From positions 1 through 33,826 of the forward strand of contig NZ_CGBP01000040.1 of assembly GCF_001053095.1 (NCBI RefSeq): a stretch of DNA of 33,826 bases, given 5' to 3'. The position numbers were made by a program, and so were the translations under genes. Below are positions 23,681 to 32,153 of this stretch, one piece after another (within the stretch, counting starts at the first letter, position 1; the number at the start of each line of letters is the position of its first letter). The stretch comes from Yersinia similis (lineage in GTDB: Bacteria; Pseudomonadota; Gammaproteobacteria; Enterobacterales; Enterobacteriaceae). The notes beneath the pieces were generated by a model that saw only the letters and a program-made list of their open reading frames with translations, was not told the DNA's origin and did not search any database.

Positions 23681-24805
23681 ATGCTATTATTCTCCAATAA
23701 AGACAAATCGGAGACATCTGCAGAAAAAAACACTGTCGTTATTATTTCGGCACGTTCTTCATGGATGAATGAAGTGAGCAGCCAGTTGGTATTGAAGAAT
23801 GTCACTAATATCCAGAGGGTCACCAATAATTTTCTTACTATTGAGTCTTTAAATTTATCACCAACAACTCACACTATCATTATTGATATTGAAGATGCGA
23901 CTAACACACATGAAATAACCAATAAAATCAATACGATTTTAGTCAACACTGCCAGTTGCTTGGTGGTAGGTGACAGTGATTCAATCATCCTGTCACAACA
24001 ATTTGTACAGGCAGGGATTAATTATCTTCACTATCCTTCGCAACTGACAGATATCGTGGCTCGCGTAAAAAGTACTCGTCATGAGTTTAACAACAAACGT
24101 TCTGCCATTAAAATCAGCATTTTGGGCTGTAAAGGTGGAATTGGCACATCCACGATTAGTTATCATCTGGCACAACGTATTGCAGCCAATAACCGTGTTC
24201 CAGTATTGCTGGTACAAGGTCATGGTGGTTCTCAGGATATAGATATTATTTCTGACCACATATTAGAGAATGATGTCACCGAAGTGACAGACTATCTTTC
24301 AATTAAGCGAAATGGAGGTGAAATAACATCAAATTTCACTGACCCGTTATTGGAACGTTATAATTTTTCCATCTTCGATTATCCCGTATTTAATATTGAG
24401 AAAGAAAAGATAGAGCATATTTTAAACTTCTCTGACTGCGTTATTTTTATTATCAGCCATGACTTGGCCTCTTTGCGGGTGGCAAAATTAGCGCAAGAGG
24501 TAAACCGCTTTTTACAAACAGTCGGTGATGGTGTCAAACGCGAGTTTACCTGCCTCAATCAAACTAAACCCGCAGGTGGGGCAATGCTGTCCCTCGGTGA
24601 TTTAACCACCCTACTTAACAATGAGATATCGACGCAGATCATCTACCAGCGGCCACCGAACGACCCATCTAAGCCATTAATATTAAAAGGGAAACCATCA
24701 GAGGCATTAACTATTTTAATGCAAAAAGTCTTAGGGAAAGATTTGATGTCACGCAAATTGACCAACAATCTGTCTGGTCTGATGCAACGTTATTTTAAAA
24801 AGTAG
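23681..24805 (+). CDS. tadZ: Pilus-localising ATPase TadZ/CpaE
   Basis: The N-terminal ~135 residues form a divergent receiver-like domain (TVVIISARSSWMNEVSSQLV), without the standard phosphorylation pocket. A ParA/MinD-type ATPase follows, with the deviant Walker A block CKGGIGTSTISYHL near residues 149-162, then the switch-like stretches IFDYPVFN and VIFIISHDLASLR. TadZ/CpaE proteins place the Tad machinery at a cell pole or other site. The loop ends Gly-Thr-Ser where many ParA proteins have Gly-Lys-Ser/Thr, as is common in TadZ. It lies 15 bases before tadA. Confidence 0.88.
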   Translation: MLLFSNKDKSETSAEKNTVVIISARSSWMNEVSSQLVLKNVTNIQRVTNNFLTIESLNLSPTTHTIIIDIEDATNTHEITNKINTILVNTASCLVVGDSDSIILSQQFVQAGINYLHYPSQLTDIVARVKSTRHEFNNKRSAIKISILGCKGGIGTSTISYHLAQRIAANNRVPVLLVQGHGGSQDIDIISDHILENDVTEVTDYLSIKRNGGEITSNFTDPLLERYNFSIFDYPVFNIEKEKIEHILNFSDCVIFIISHDLASLRVAKLAQEVNRFLQTVGDGVKREFTCLNQTKPAGGAMLSLGDLTTLLNNEISTQIIYQRPPNDPSKPLILKGKPSEALTILMQKVLGKDLMSRKLTNNLSGLMQRYFKK

Positions 24806-24820
24806 GCGGGATAGGGTCAT

Positions 24821-26110
24821 ATGGAGCGTGGTAACGAACTCAAAGAAACACAACGTATTATCCGCCAACAGGTATTGGATACGATAGATGTCGACCGAAT
24901 AGATACTCTGATCACTAATCGGCTAGCGTTATTACGGGAAATTATCGCTATCGTCCAAAAGATTAGCCAGGCAACGAATCGCTATCTATCAAAAGAAGAT
25001 ATCGAAAGGCTCAGCCATGCGATAACCGATGAGATTCTCGGTTTTGGTCCTATGCGTGAATTACTGGAAGATGAAACGGTTAACGATATTTTAGTTAATG
25101 GCCCGGATAATATTTTTGTCGAGCGCCGGGGTAAGTTAGAAAAAACCAAATTATCATTTTTAGATAATGATCAACTGACGGATATCGCTAAGCGTTTAGT
25201 CGCCAAAGTAGGGCGCCGTATTGATGAATCACAGCCGTTGGTGGATGCCCGCCTGCATGACGGCAGCCGCTTAAATGTGGTGATCAATCCGATTGCATTA
25301 GACGGCACAGTTATTTCAATTCGTAAGTTTAGTAAGATATCTAAAACATTCAAAGACTTGATTAACTATGGCACATTAGATGAAAAACTGGCTAATCTGT
25401 TAATTGTGGCCGCGAAGTGCCGGATAAATATTGTGATTTCCGGAGGCACTGGGTCCGGTAAAACAACATTGATGAACGCCCTCTCCCAGCATATATCGTC
25501 AGATGAACGCATTATTACACTGGAAGATGCCGCTGAATTAAAGCTATTACAGCCACATGTGGTTCGGCTGGAAACCAAAATGGCCAGTATCGAAAATACT
25601 GGCAAAGTGACTATGCGTAATCTGGTCATTAACGCCTTACGTATGCGGCCTGATCGGATAATTATTGGTGAGTGTCGTGGCGAAGAAACATTTGAAATGT
25701 TGCAGGCCATGAATACTGGCCATGATGGTTCCATGACAACCTTGCATGCCAATACACCACGCGATGCCATTGCTCGCCTAGAAAATATGGTGATGATGGC
25801 TGGATTAAATCTGCCTGTAGAGGTTATTCGCAGAAATATAGCCTCCGCAGTTAACATGATTATCCAAGTCTCTCGTATGAATGACGGCAGTAGAAAGATA
25901 ATGGCAGTTTCTGAAGTGATGGGTGTTGAAGGCGAAATGGTGGTAATTCAGGATATCTTCCGTTTTGTGACAGACAACAACCGAGATCAACAAGGGAATA
26001 TTGTCGGAAAATTTGTCTGCTACGGTCTTTCCCAACGCTCTGCGTTATACACTCATGCCCGTCTGATGAATCTGGAACATGTGCTCAAAGTGATTTTTGA
26101 GGGGACATAA
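24821..26110 (+). CDS. tadA: Pilus assembly/retraction ATPase TadA (CpaF)
   Basis: A secretion-superfamily hexameric ATPase powers Flp pilus extension and retraction. An N-terminal helical domain (about 1-110) is followed by the core: Walker A SGGTGSGKTTLMNAL near residues 206-219, the Asp/Glu-box ITLEDAAELKL, Walker B MRPDRIIIGECRGEE near 276-290, and the His box SMTTLHANTP near 303-312. Length (429 aa) and all motifs are normal, so it should be active. Its last base overlaps the tadB start (TAATG). Confidence 0.95.
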   Translation: MERGNELKETQRIIRQQVLDTIDVDRIDTLITNRLALLREIIAIVQKISQATNRYLSKEDIERLSHAITDEILGFGPMRELLEDETVNDILVNGPDNIFVERRGKLEKTKLSFLDNDQLTDIAKRLVAKVGRRIDESQPLVDARLHDGSRLNVVINPIALDGTVISIRKFSKISKTFKDLINYGTLDEKLANLLIVAAKCRINIVISGGTGSGKTTLMNALSQHISSDERIITLEDAAELKLLQPHVVRLETKMASIENTGKVTMRNLVINALRMRPDRIIIGECRGEETFEMLQAMNTGHDGSMTTLHANTPRDAIARLENMVMMAGLNLPVEVIRRNIASAVNMIIQVSRMNDGSRKIMAVSEVMGVEGEMVVIQDIFRFVTDNNRDQQGNIVGKFVCYGLSQRSALYTHARLMNLEHVLKVIFEGT

Positions 26111-27027
26111 TGACCAAGCTTTATGTATTAATTATGTGTTTTGGCGTGTTGATGCTTTATCTGATTGGTAAACGTTGGCAAGCAATGCAAAAAAGCACTT
26201 CAATTAACGAAGCAAATAGCATGATTAAAACCATGCTTAAAAGTGGTCCTCAACAGCCACGTCGGCGACAGTTTGTACTGGGTGCACGCGGTTTTCTGCT
26301 CAATTACATCGATTTATTCCGCCATCGCCAGAGCCGAGTATTGGGTCGTAATATGCTATTGATGCTAGCCACAATAGCCATCTGTCTGGCTTTAAATCAC
26401 TATGTTTTTCATCAGAGAATTGTAGTCGTAATCCCTGTGAGTCTACTCATCGGGCTGTTAGTGGTCGATAAAGTCGAGAAAAGTATTTTACGCAAATCTT
26501 TCCAGCAGGTATTCCCAGAAGCACTGTCAGTTATTAATGGTGCAATCAGTTCAGGTAATAGCATTGTGCAGGCATTAGCCGATTGCGCATTGATTATGCC
26601 TGAGCCATTAGGAGAAGAGCTGGGGCGAGTCAGCCGCCGTCTGAATGTGGGTGAATCCCCTGAAAGAATATTTAAATCCTCCTATCGACGCCTGCCCTAT
26701 AAAGAGTATTACTTTTTTACTGTTGCTATCTTGGTCAATATGAAAAGTGGCGCAAAACTTCGTGAAGTCTTATTACGTTTAGGTAAAACCGTTGCTAATG
26801 CCCGCGCGATGGAAAATAAGAAATTAGCCATGACCGCAGAAGCACGGATGTCCTCTAAAATCACTGCAATTATTCCTTTTATTTTTCTGTTCAGTTTGCA
26901 ATTTTTAAGTCCAATAAATTATAACTTTATTATGAATGACCCTGAGGGCATCAAGATCCTCTACTATTTTCTCAGTAGCGAGTTTATTGGCATGATGATT
27001 GTGCTATTTTTAATGAGGAAAATATAA
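26110..27027 (+). CDS. tadB: Inner-membrane platform protein TadB
   Basis: The 305-aa protein has one N-terminal membrane segment, two more near residues 80-120, a T2SSF cytoplasmic domain (FPEALSVINGAISSGNSIVQ through LREVLLRLGKTVANARAMEN) and two C-terminal membrane segments (TAIIPFIFLFSLQFL and FIGMMIVLFLM). TadB and TadC form the inner-membrane platform on which the TadA ATPase acts. It overlaps the tadA stop by one base and ends 2 bases before tadC. Confidence 0.93.
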   Translation: MTKLYVLIMCFGVLMLYLIGKRWQAMQKSTSINEANSMIKTMLKSGPQQPRRRQFVLGARGFLLNYIDLFRHRQSRVLGRNMLLMLATIAICLALNHYVFHQRIVVVIPVSLLIGLLVVDKVEKSILRKSFQQVFPEALSVINGAISSGNSIVQALADCALIMPEPLGEELGRVSRRLNVGESPERIFKSSYRRLPYKEYYFFTVAILVNMKSGAKLREVLLRLGKTVANARAMENKKLAMTAEARMSSKITAIIPFIFLFSLQFLSPINYNFIMNDPEGIKILYYFLSSEFIGMMIVLFLMRKI

Positions 27028-27029
27028 TC

Positions 27030-27878
27030 ATGATGATATCTTTTGGTTTTCTTTTGTTATTTGGTTTGGGTGTGTTTTTTTTCCAACTAATTAAAAACAA
27101 TCAGTTATCAAGAGCCAGGAGTAAAATTATTATTTCGTCAAAAAATGAGGGTGAAGGTGTAGTAGAGAGTTACAGTGAAGTTAATACACGAACGGAAAAA
27201 ATAATCGCATCAGGTAATCGGTTCTTATTTCTGGTTCGTATTTTTGATGAAAAAGGCCTGGGCAAAGTTCTGTTCGCCATGTTTTTAATTGGTATGGTCA
27301 TGATGGCAGATGAATATTTGAAGTTAGATCTCACTAGCAAAGACCTAATGATCTCCTGTTTAATCATTATTATTGCAGTGATTATTATCCCTGGGATCGC
27401 CCGTAAATACATCGTTAATAGCAGGATAGCCAAAATCGAACGTGATATGCCACTGTTTGTTGATCTATTGGCTATCTGCGTACAATCCGGTTTAACCATC
27501 GAAAGTTCATTAAAATTCTTAGCTGAGAATGTCGGAGATATTAACGATAACTTTGTCCCGTTCCTCGATCGCTTAGTAAAAAAAATTGAGGTCAATGGTC
27601 TGGAAGCTGGGCTGACGAACTTACAAAAAGAGTTACCCAGTCGTGAAGTCAGCATGTTGTGTGTCACCTTGCAGCAAAGCCTGCGCTATGGGTCCTCAAT
27701 TTACGAGTATTTGATGGAGCTTTCTTCCGAAATGCGGGAATTACAGCTACTAAAAACAGAAGAAATCATTGGTAAACTTTCCGCGAAAATGAGTATTCCA
27801 CTCGTTCTCTTCTTTATGTTCCCGGTGGTTATTATTATTGCTGCACCGGGCGTTATGCGTGTTATGTCTCAGGGGTAA
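27030..27878 (+). CDS. tadC: Inner-membrane platform protein TadC
   Basis: This 282-aa T2SSF-domain partner of TadB has an N-terminal membrane segment, a second pair near residues 75-125 (FAMFLIGMVMM, MISCLIIIIAVIIIPGI), the domain core RDMPLFVDLLAICVQSGLTI to LQQSLRYGSSIYEYLMEL, and a C-terminal segment (MSIPLVLFFMFPVVIIIAAP). The gene begins ATG-ATG; either can serve. It is 3 bases from tadD. Confidence 0.93.
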   Translation: MMISFGFLLLFGLGVFFFQLIKNNQLSRARSKIIISSKNEGEGVVESYSEVNTRTEKIIASGNRFLFLVRIFDEKGLGKVLFAMFLIGMVMMADEYLKLDLTSKDLMISCLIIIIAVIIIPGIARKYIVNSRIAKIERDMPLFVDLLAICVQSGLTIESSLKFLAENVGDINDNFVPFLDRLVKKIEVNGLEAGLTNLQKELPSREVSMLCVTLQQSLRYGSSIYEYLMELSSEMRELQLLKTEEIIGKLSAKMSIPLVLFFMFPVVIIIAAPGVMRVMSQG

Positions 27879-27881
27879 ATT

Positions 27882-28754
27882 ATGTTTATTTTTACACGTA
27901 TCGTATTACTCTCATCTGTTTTTTTACTGGCAGCATGTCAATCATATTCTACATCATATAAATTTTCCGGTAACAGTGATTATCAATCGAAAGATAGTGC
28001 CGAAAAAGAGTATGTTTTGCAGCAGTCAAAAAATTATAGTGGACTGATTGAAGTCTATAAAGAACGACTTAAGAATGGTGAGGATCAGAACACTCGATTT
28101 AAACTAGCTGAGTATTACTATCAGGTTAATGACTATAATTCTTCATTACATTACCTGTCAGTACTGTTGCAAAAATCTCCCGATGAACACGTTTATCTAT
28201 TGCAGGCTAAAAATCTATCAGCGCAGCGTCAATATAAATCAGCCATTAACTTTATCAATATGGCGATAAATAAAAATCCAAAATCAGGAGAAAGTTACAA
28301 TATTAAAGGTATTATTCTGGCAGAAAATGGTCAGTTAGTGGAGGCCACTCGCGCCTTTGAAATGGCAAGAAATTTGTATGTCAAAGATGAGATCATTAAT
28401 AACAATCTCGCTATGGTTGAAATTTTCTCGCAGAGATATGAATCAGCTGTTCGCTATCTACTGCCACTCTATTTACGCGGTTATAAAGAGCAAAACTTGA
28501 CCCACAACTTGGTATTCGCATTATTAAAAAGTGGTGATTATCGCTACGCCAAAGAAATTATTGAAATGGAGAGCATGGCACCGTATCCAGATGCGCTGGT
28601 CGAAGCACTGGCGGATGTTTCTATCCAGCCTTACTCCCCCGGCGGCAGTAGTGATAAAGCCATGGCCATGAACAGTGCGAAAACCACCTCAGCCTCTTTT
28701 GTTCCCACCGCACCCACAATCATTGCGGTCGGCCCGACAGCCAAAGCGCTGTAA
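27882..28754 (+). CDS. tadD: TPR lipoprotein TadD
   Basis: A lipoprotein signal (VLLSSVFLLAAC, lipobox LAAC) is followed by TPR-like helical repeats (RFKLAEYYYQVNDYNSSLHY, AKNLSAQRQYKSAINFINMA, YNIKGIILAENGQLVEATRA, about residues 65-200). TadD is thought to act as a pilotin-like helper of the secretin. The C-terminal ~40 residues are Ala/Ser/Thr/Pro-rich. The stop is adjoined by an ATG (TAATG), but the following gene probably starts later. In other tad loci tadE follows here; in this locus it does not. Confidence 0.9.
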   Translation: MFIFTRIVLLSSVFLLAACQSYSTSYKFSGNSDYQSKDSAEKEYVLQQSKNYSGLIEVYKERLKNGEDQNTRFKLAEYYYQVNDYNSSLHYLSVLLQKSPDEHVYLLQAKNLSAQRQYKSAINFINMAINKNPKSGESYNIKGIILAENGQLVEATRAFEMARNLYVKDEIINNNLAMVEIFSQRYESAVRYLLPLYLRGYKEQNLTHNLVFALLKSGDYRYAKEIIEMESMAPYPDALVEALADVSIQPYSPGGSSDKAMAMNSAKTTSASFVPTAPTIIAVGPTAKAL

Positions 28755-28816
28755 TGCATGTGCTGGCAGGCTGCTCGGTCCTATCCAACTTATGGCCTGC
28801 TACCAGGAGAAGCAAT

Positions 28817-29191
28817 ATGAGTAGGTTTAAGCAACTGATCGCGCTGTTGTTGATGGGAGTGCCTGCCATCGGCCTCACACAACCTAGTCAGGCATTGCTA
28901 TTTATTGATTCGAACAGTGAAAAGCAGCTTGAGATAGTGAACAAGATCAATAAGGAATTACAGCTCAGTCCGACCCTCAGTAAGGGGGTCAACCTAGAAG
29001 TGATTGATATTCGAGGGGGGTTAGCACCCCGTTTCAGTGCCTTGAGATACCGAGTGGATACCAATGGAGAGTGGGTAGTGAAATACAAACCACGCAATCT
29101 ACCCTGGCTAATTTGTTCAGTACAGAATGTGTCACACTCTGGATTTTCGATTTCGCAACATGATGCTATTCGCCGCTGTTTAGGGGAGTAA
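28817..29191 (+). CDS. Unknown exported protein at the end of the tad operon
   Basis: I do not recognise this family. The chosen ATG at 28817 has AGGAGAAG in front and begins a good signal peptide (MSRFKQLIALLLMGVPAIG, Ala-rich cleavage region near SQA). The open frame extends back to 28754, touching the tadD stop, but that start would bury the signal sequence. The mature ~97 residues include VNLEVIDIRGG and two Cys (LICSVQN, IRRCLGE) that could form a disulfide. It takes the place where tadE-tadF-tadG usually stand, so a Tad accessory role is likely. Confidence 0.65.
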   Translation: MSRFKQLIALLLMGVPAIGLTQPSQALLFIDSNSEKQLEIVNKINKELQLSPTLSKGVNLEVIDIRGGLAPRFSALRYRVDTNGEWVVKYKPRNLPWLICSVQNVSHSGFSISQHDAIRRCLGE

Positions 29192-29366
29192 AGGGTTCGT
29201 TCCCGTTAAGGTTCTGTCAGAAAACATAGTGTCGACCGCCGACGCCACTTCAGGATCATTTTCCTGGGAGGAAGAACAACGCCAAATGTCTTCAGAAATG
29301 GCGTCAACTCATCGGGTTAATGAGCTTCCTCCTTGAGGCTCATACTGCGGACTAGCATAAATACTG

Positions 29367-29618
29367 CTAAATCGGTTCCCGACGATTTGTATCTCGCTTG
29401 CCGCCTTCCTGATTGCATTCCAACACATGGAAATGACCGTCACTGTCTGCGATAAAGTCTAGGCCCACTTGGTCTGTGTAACCGGTTTCACGGCCAAACT
29501 GCTGAAAAAACCTGCATACCTGTTCAGGGGCGTTCGGCTGAAAGTAAACCCCCGAACCACCGCCCAATCTCCATGCGACGTAAAATCGAGTGTCTTCAAT
29601 GATTACGGGTATAACACA
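29367..29618 (-). pseudogene. Fragment of an ATP-grasp enzyme
   Basis: On the minus strand the frame reads VYFQPNAPEQVCRFFQQFGR, then VGLDFIADSDGHFHVLECN, the C-terminal metal-binding end of ATP-grasp ligases (D-F-I-x-D...x-L-E-C-N). The frame is open from a stop at about 29620 without any start, and it ends in an unrelated tail shortly after ECN. It is a broken remnant, not a working gene. Confidence 0.55.
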
Positions 29619-29624
29619 TTAATA

Positions 29625-29813
29625 TCATTCGGCTATTTTTAATTTATACTCTTTACCAAAATAACCTTTATCCGCACGACTAAACAAGGCACCGTTTACT
29701 CTAAACGTAATATCACCAGATATCACAGGAATTCCTTTTATAACCAGTTCATCTCTACCCGGTGGTCGCTCTGGATTATCCAATGTTAATACTAACCCTG
29801 ATCCAACTGGCAT
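29625..29813 (-). CDS. Small hypothetical protein (62 aa)
   Basis: A short gene with a very good ribosome binding site (AAGGGAGGA, about 5 bases before the ATG). It encodes MPVGSGLVLTLDNPERPPGR, then a beta-rich segment (DITFRVNGALFSRADKGYFG) and KLKIAE. No signal peptide or family is recognised. It ends just before the ATP-grasp fragment and may itself be a stub of a longer ancestral operon. Confidence 0.4.
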   Translation of the reverse strand: MPVGSGLVLTLDNPERPPGRDELVIKGIPVISGDITFRVNGALFSRADKGYFGKEYKLKIAE

Positions 29814-30039
29814 CGATCCTCCCTTAAAAGAAGCAATAGCTCCGCCTCCCCCCGTTATTCTATATTTAGCATAATAAGGTTTAACCTATAAAAACTTTCT
29901 ATGAATGAGATCTGAAACAAGACAATTTCATCGTTGAATAGCATTCAGATGGAAATGTAATTATTTCCGTGAGTCACTCAAGAATTAACAAAATAAATAT
30001 AACTGGCCGATAAGTCAACGCATTGACTAATACAAAAGT

Positions 30040-30362
30040 TTAATAAATTGAAGTAATGTTGATGCTCCTATCGTGCATTTCTAGTAACGTTGAATATCCC
30101 AAAATTTCACGATTCAGCCGGGGCTCCCACCTGTATCACAACCCGCGCTGGCGTTTCTTGTTGTCTATAAACGCCCCCTATTTCATCAACGTCACAAATC
30201 AGTTGAATTTACAGGTTGTCCAGGGAGAGCGTTGTTACACTCCGCATCGGGATGCTTTTAGCGTGCGCACGGCTACATTGATACTGACATGTAACACTCG
30301 GGCAGTATCACGGATCCACGCATCGAAAAGTGAAAATTTTACACTATGGGCAACACATTGAA
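30040..30362 (-). mobile_element. Internally deleted IS1-family relic
   Basis: On the minus strand, 30250-30362 translates to WIRDTARVLHVSINVAVRTL, the C-terminal DNA-binding part of IS1 InsA. Farther on, 30060-30170 reads DNKKRQRGL, a stop, YRWEPRLNR, then joins EILGYSTLLEMHDR. In IS1 transposases the WEPRLKR and LGYSKS-EMHDK blocks are separated by about 80 residues, so the catalytic middle has been deleted. There are stops and frame changes. The plus-strand frame over this stretch is not a gene. Confidence 0.75.
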
Positions 30363-30842
30363 TATTTTCCCTGTATAACCCTAATTTTCGGGTTCAAGAC
30401 TGATAAAGACACGGATAAATGTGAGTTCCAAAAACAGTCGTTTTATGAAGGTACAGAGTGAACTCAGAGTTAACCTTCATCATAACGCACAAAAAAAATA
30501 ATTTTATTTCATGATTATAATAATATGCTTCACCAAGTTAATTTCACTAACCATCAGTTATTTAAAATGAATGTTTATAAAGAATTAATTTAAATTTTAT
30601 TTATTTATTTAAAAACAGACAAATTCATTAGCAATGAAATTTATTTTCACGCTAATCAATGTTGATATTTTTTAAAAACCATCCTATCTATTAGTTACCA
30701 TAATTTAAGCGCCAACATCTTAAAATGGTTTCATTGTTTTATTTAATATCGCTAAAAGTCGTTATCAACATTAATAATTTCATCCTTGTGTAATGGTGAG
30801 TTAGCCATGTCATTTACGATAATTTAATGGGAGGAGGTCTAA
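30363..30842. promoter_or_regulatory. AT-rich upstream region of the rraA-like operon
   Basis: About 480 very AT-rich bases with no credible reading frame lie between the IS1 relic and the rraA-like gene. The region must hold the operon promoter. The Shine-Dalgarno GGGAGGAGG ends about 6 bases before the ATG at 30843 and is unusually strong. From 29814 to 30039 I likewise see nothing I recognise. Confidence 0.45.
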
Positions 30843-31544
30843 ATGATCTTTGAAATATTATCACCTAATGTTTTGTCAGCATTTCGAGACAAAAAAATAA
30901 GTACCTCTACGGTGGTAGATATTCTCGATGAGTTGGGCACAGGTAGCGTATTAACATCAAAAATTAAACCTATTAATTGCGATGAACCATACCTTGTAGC
31001 TCAAGCTTATACTGTTAGCTGGAAAATGATGCGTAAAGGAGGCGATATTCAGCAGTGCCAACCATCAACCTGGGAGCTAGTCGGGGCATTTTTAGTACCG
31101 GAACTGAAACGGGCTGATGGCTTGGTTTATGTCGCTGGAGGAGGCCCGCTGATCACAGAGGCAGCATTAGCAGGAGGGATGAGCTGTACTTACTTTGAAA
31201 AAATAGGGTTTGCTGGTGTCATTTTGGGCGGTGCTGTTCGCGATATGCGAGAACTCAACGCACTGAATATACCCGTGCTGGCAAGCAATCCAATACCTAC
31301 AGATACCCAAGGAGCCTATATGGTAGCGGAAACCGGTACCCACTGCCTTCTCGAACATGTCACTGTTCATAGCGGTGACTTGATTGTGGTTGATACCAAT
31401 GGCATTGCTGTCATACCCGTATCAGCGACAGCTCAGGTGATACAAAAGGCGCTTGCCATTGATAACACAGAAAATATTATGCTGAAAAAAATAAGGGCCG
31501 GAGAGCGACTACCTGAATTAATTAATCTTACTGGTCGTATTTAA
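30843..31544 (+). CDS. RraA-like / HMG-aldolase-family protein
   Basis: The 233-aa protein belongs to the RraA-like superfamily (also labelled dimethylmenaquinone methyltransferase-like), which includes 4-hydroxy-4-methyl-2-oxoglutarate/4-carboxy-4-hydroxy-2-oxoadipate aldolases and RNase E inhibitors. The key block is GVILGGAVRDMREL with R133 and D134, which bind substrate and metal in the aldolases, and the C-terminal SGDLIVVDTNGIAVIP. There is an upstream glycine-rich segment (VYVAGGGPLITEAALAGG) where enzymes carry the acid residue. It starts a three-gene plus-strand operon with the BacA-like and cupin genes, so an aldolase or decarboxylase-type step is more likely than RNase E control. 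Confidence 0.75.
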   Translation: MIFEILSPNVLSAFRDKKISTSTVVDILDELGTGSVLTSKIKPINCDEPYLVAQAYTVSWKMMRKGGDIQQCQPSTWELVGAFLVPELKRADGLVYVAGGGPLITEAALAGGMSCTYFEKIGFAGVILGGAVRDMRELNALNIPVLASNPIPTDTQGAYMVAETGTHCLLEHVTVHSGDLIVVDTNGIAVIPVSATAQVIQKALAIDNTENIMLKKIRAGERLPELINLTGRI

Positions 31545-31568
31545 CTTTTTTATTCATCGAGGCTAATC

Positions 31569-32108
31569 ATGATAACGGTACATACATTAGGACCGGCTGG
31601 GACTAATTGTGAAAAAGCTGCACATACCTGGTTGATAAAAAATAATCAAAAAGGTGAAGTGAAACTACATAAAACATTAGAGTCTGCCGTTAAGTATATG
31701 GAACAGGAAGAGAATGATGATGTTTTATTAGGATGTATTGTTTATCCCTATTTACATCATCTTGTTTTCAAAAACATACAACGACTGAGACTAGTTGATT
31801 GTTTTGTTATGGACACACACAATATGCTACTCGCCAGTCGGTACGATAATGTAAATAAGTTAAAAAGTGTTGGTTCTCATCCGGCTCCACAGGATTTAAT
31901 TCTTCAAATAAACGGCATAGATAATAGCATTTTCATTGAGTTATTTAATTCAAATAGTGAGGCAGCCCAGCAATGTGCTGCTGGTGTTGTCGATGGTTGT
32001 ATTACTACTCTACTTGCCGCGCAGCAATGCCAGCTAAATATTTTGACAGACTTCGGCCCAGTTCCAATGGGTTTTTCCATTCACGCGAAAATAAGGCAAT
32101 TGGCATAA
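31569..32108 (+). CDS. Prephenate dehydratase-like protein related to bacilysin BacA
   Basis: This 179-aa protein has the N-terminal block ITVHTLGPAGTNCEKAAHTW shared by prephenate dehydratases and the prephenate decarboxylase BacA. It also has VGSHPAPQDLIL, SNSEAAQQCAAGVVDGCITT and FGPVPMGFSI, in the order found in BacA. The T-R-F motif that marks true dehydratases is missing and there is no ACT domain, so aromatisation to phenylpyruvate is unlikely. A decarboxylation or isomerisation of prephenate or a similar substrate is the best guess. GAGG precedes the ATG, 24 bases after the rraA-like gene. Confidence 0.7.
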   Translation: MITVHTLGPAGTNCEKAAHTWLIKNNQKGEVKLHKTLESAVKYMEQEENDDVLLGCIVYPYLHHLVFKNIQRLRLVDCFVMDTHNMLLASRYDNVNKLKSVGSHPAPQDLILQINGIDNSIFIELFNSNSEAAQQCAAGVVDGCITTLLAAQQCQLNILTDFGPVPMGFSIHAKIRQLA

Positions 32109-32153
32109 ATTAATTATGCTGATTAACGAGTATCTCTCAGAGAATATTACATT

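Noticed and set aside
25366-25857. 163-aa minus-strand open frame within tadA
   Set aside because: It overlaps the Walker motifs of TadA on the other strand and has no features of its own.
29192-29366. Possible terminator or transposon remnant after the tad operon
   Set aside because: Some short inverted pairs (ATGAGC/GCTCAT) are present but none has a compact stem with a T-run, and translated frames are not recognisable.
30056-30361. 101-aa plus-strand open frame
   Set aside because: It lies antisense to recognisable IS1 InsA/InsB remnants, has no ribosome binding site and no plausible protein character.
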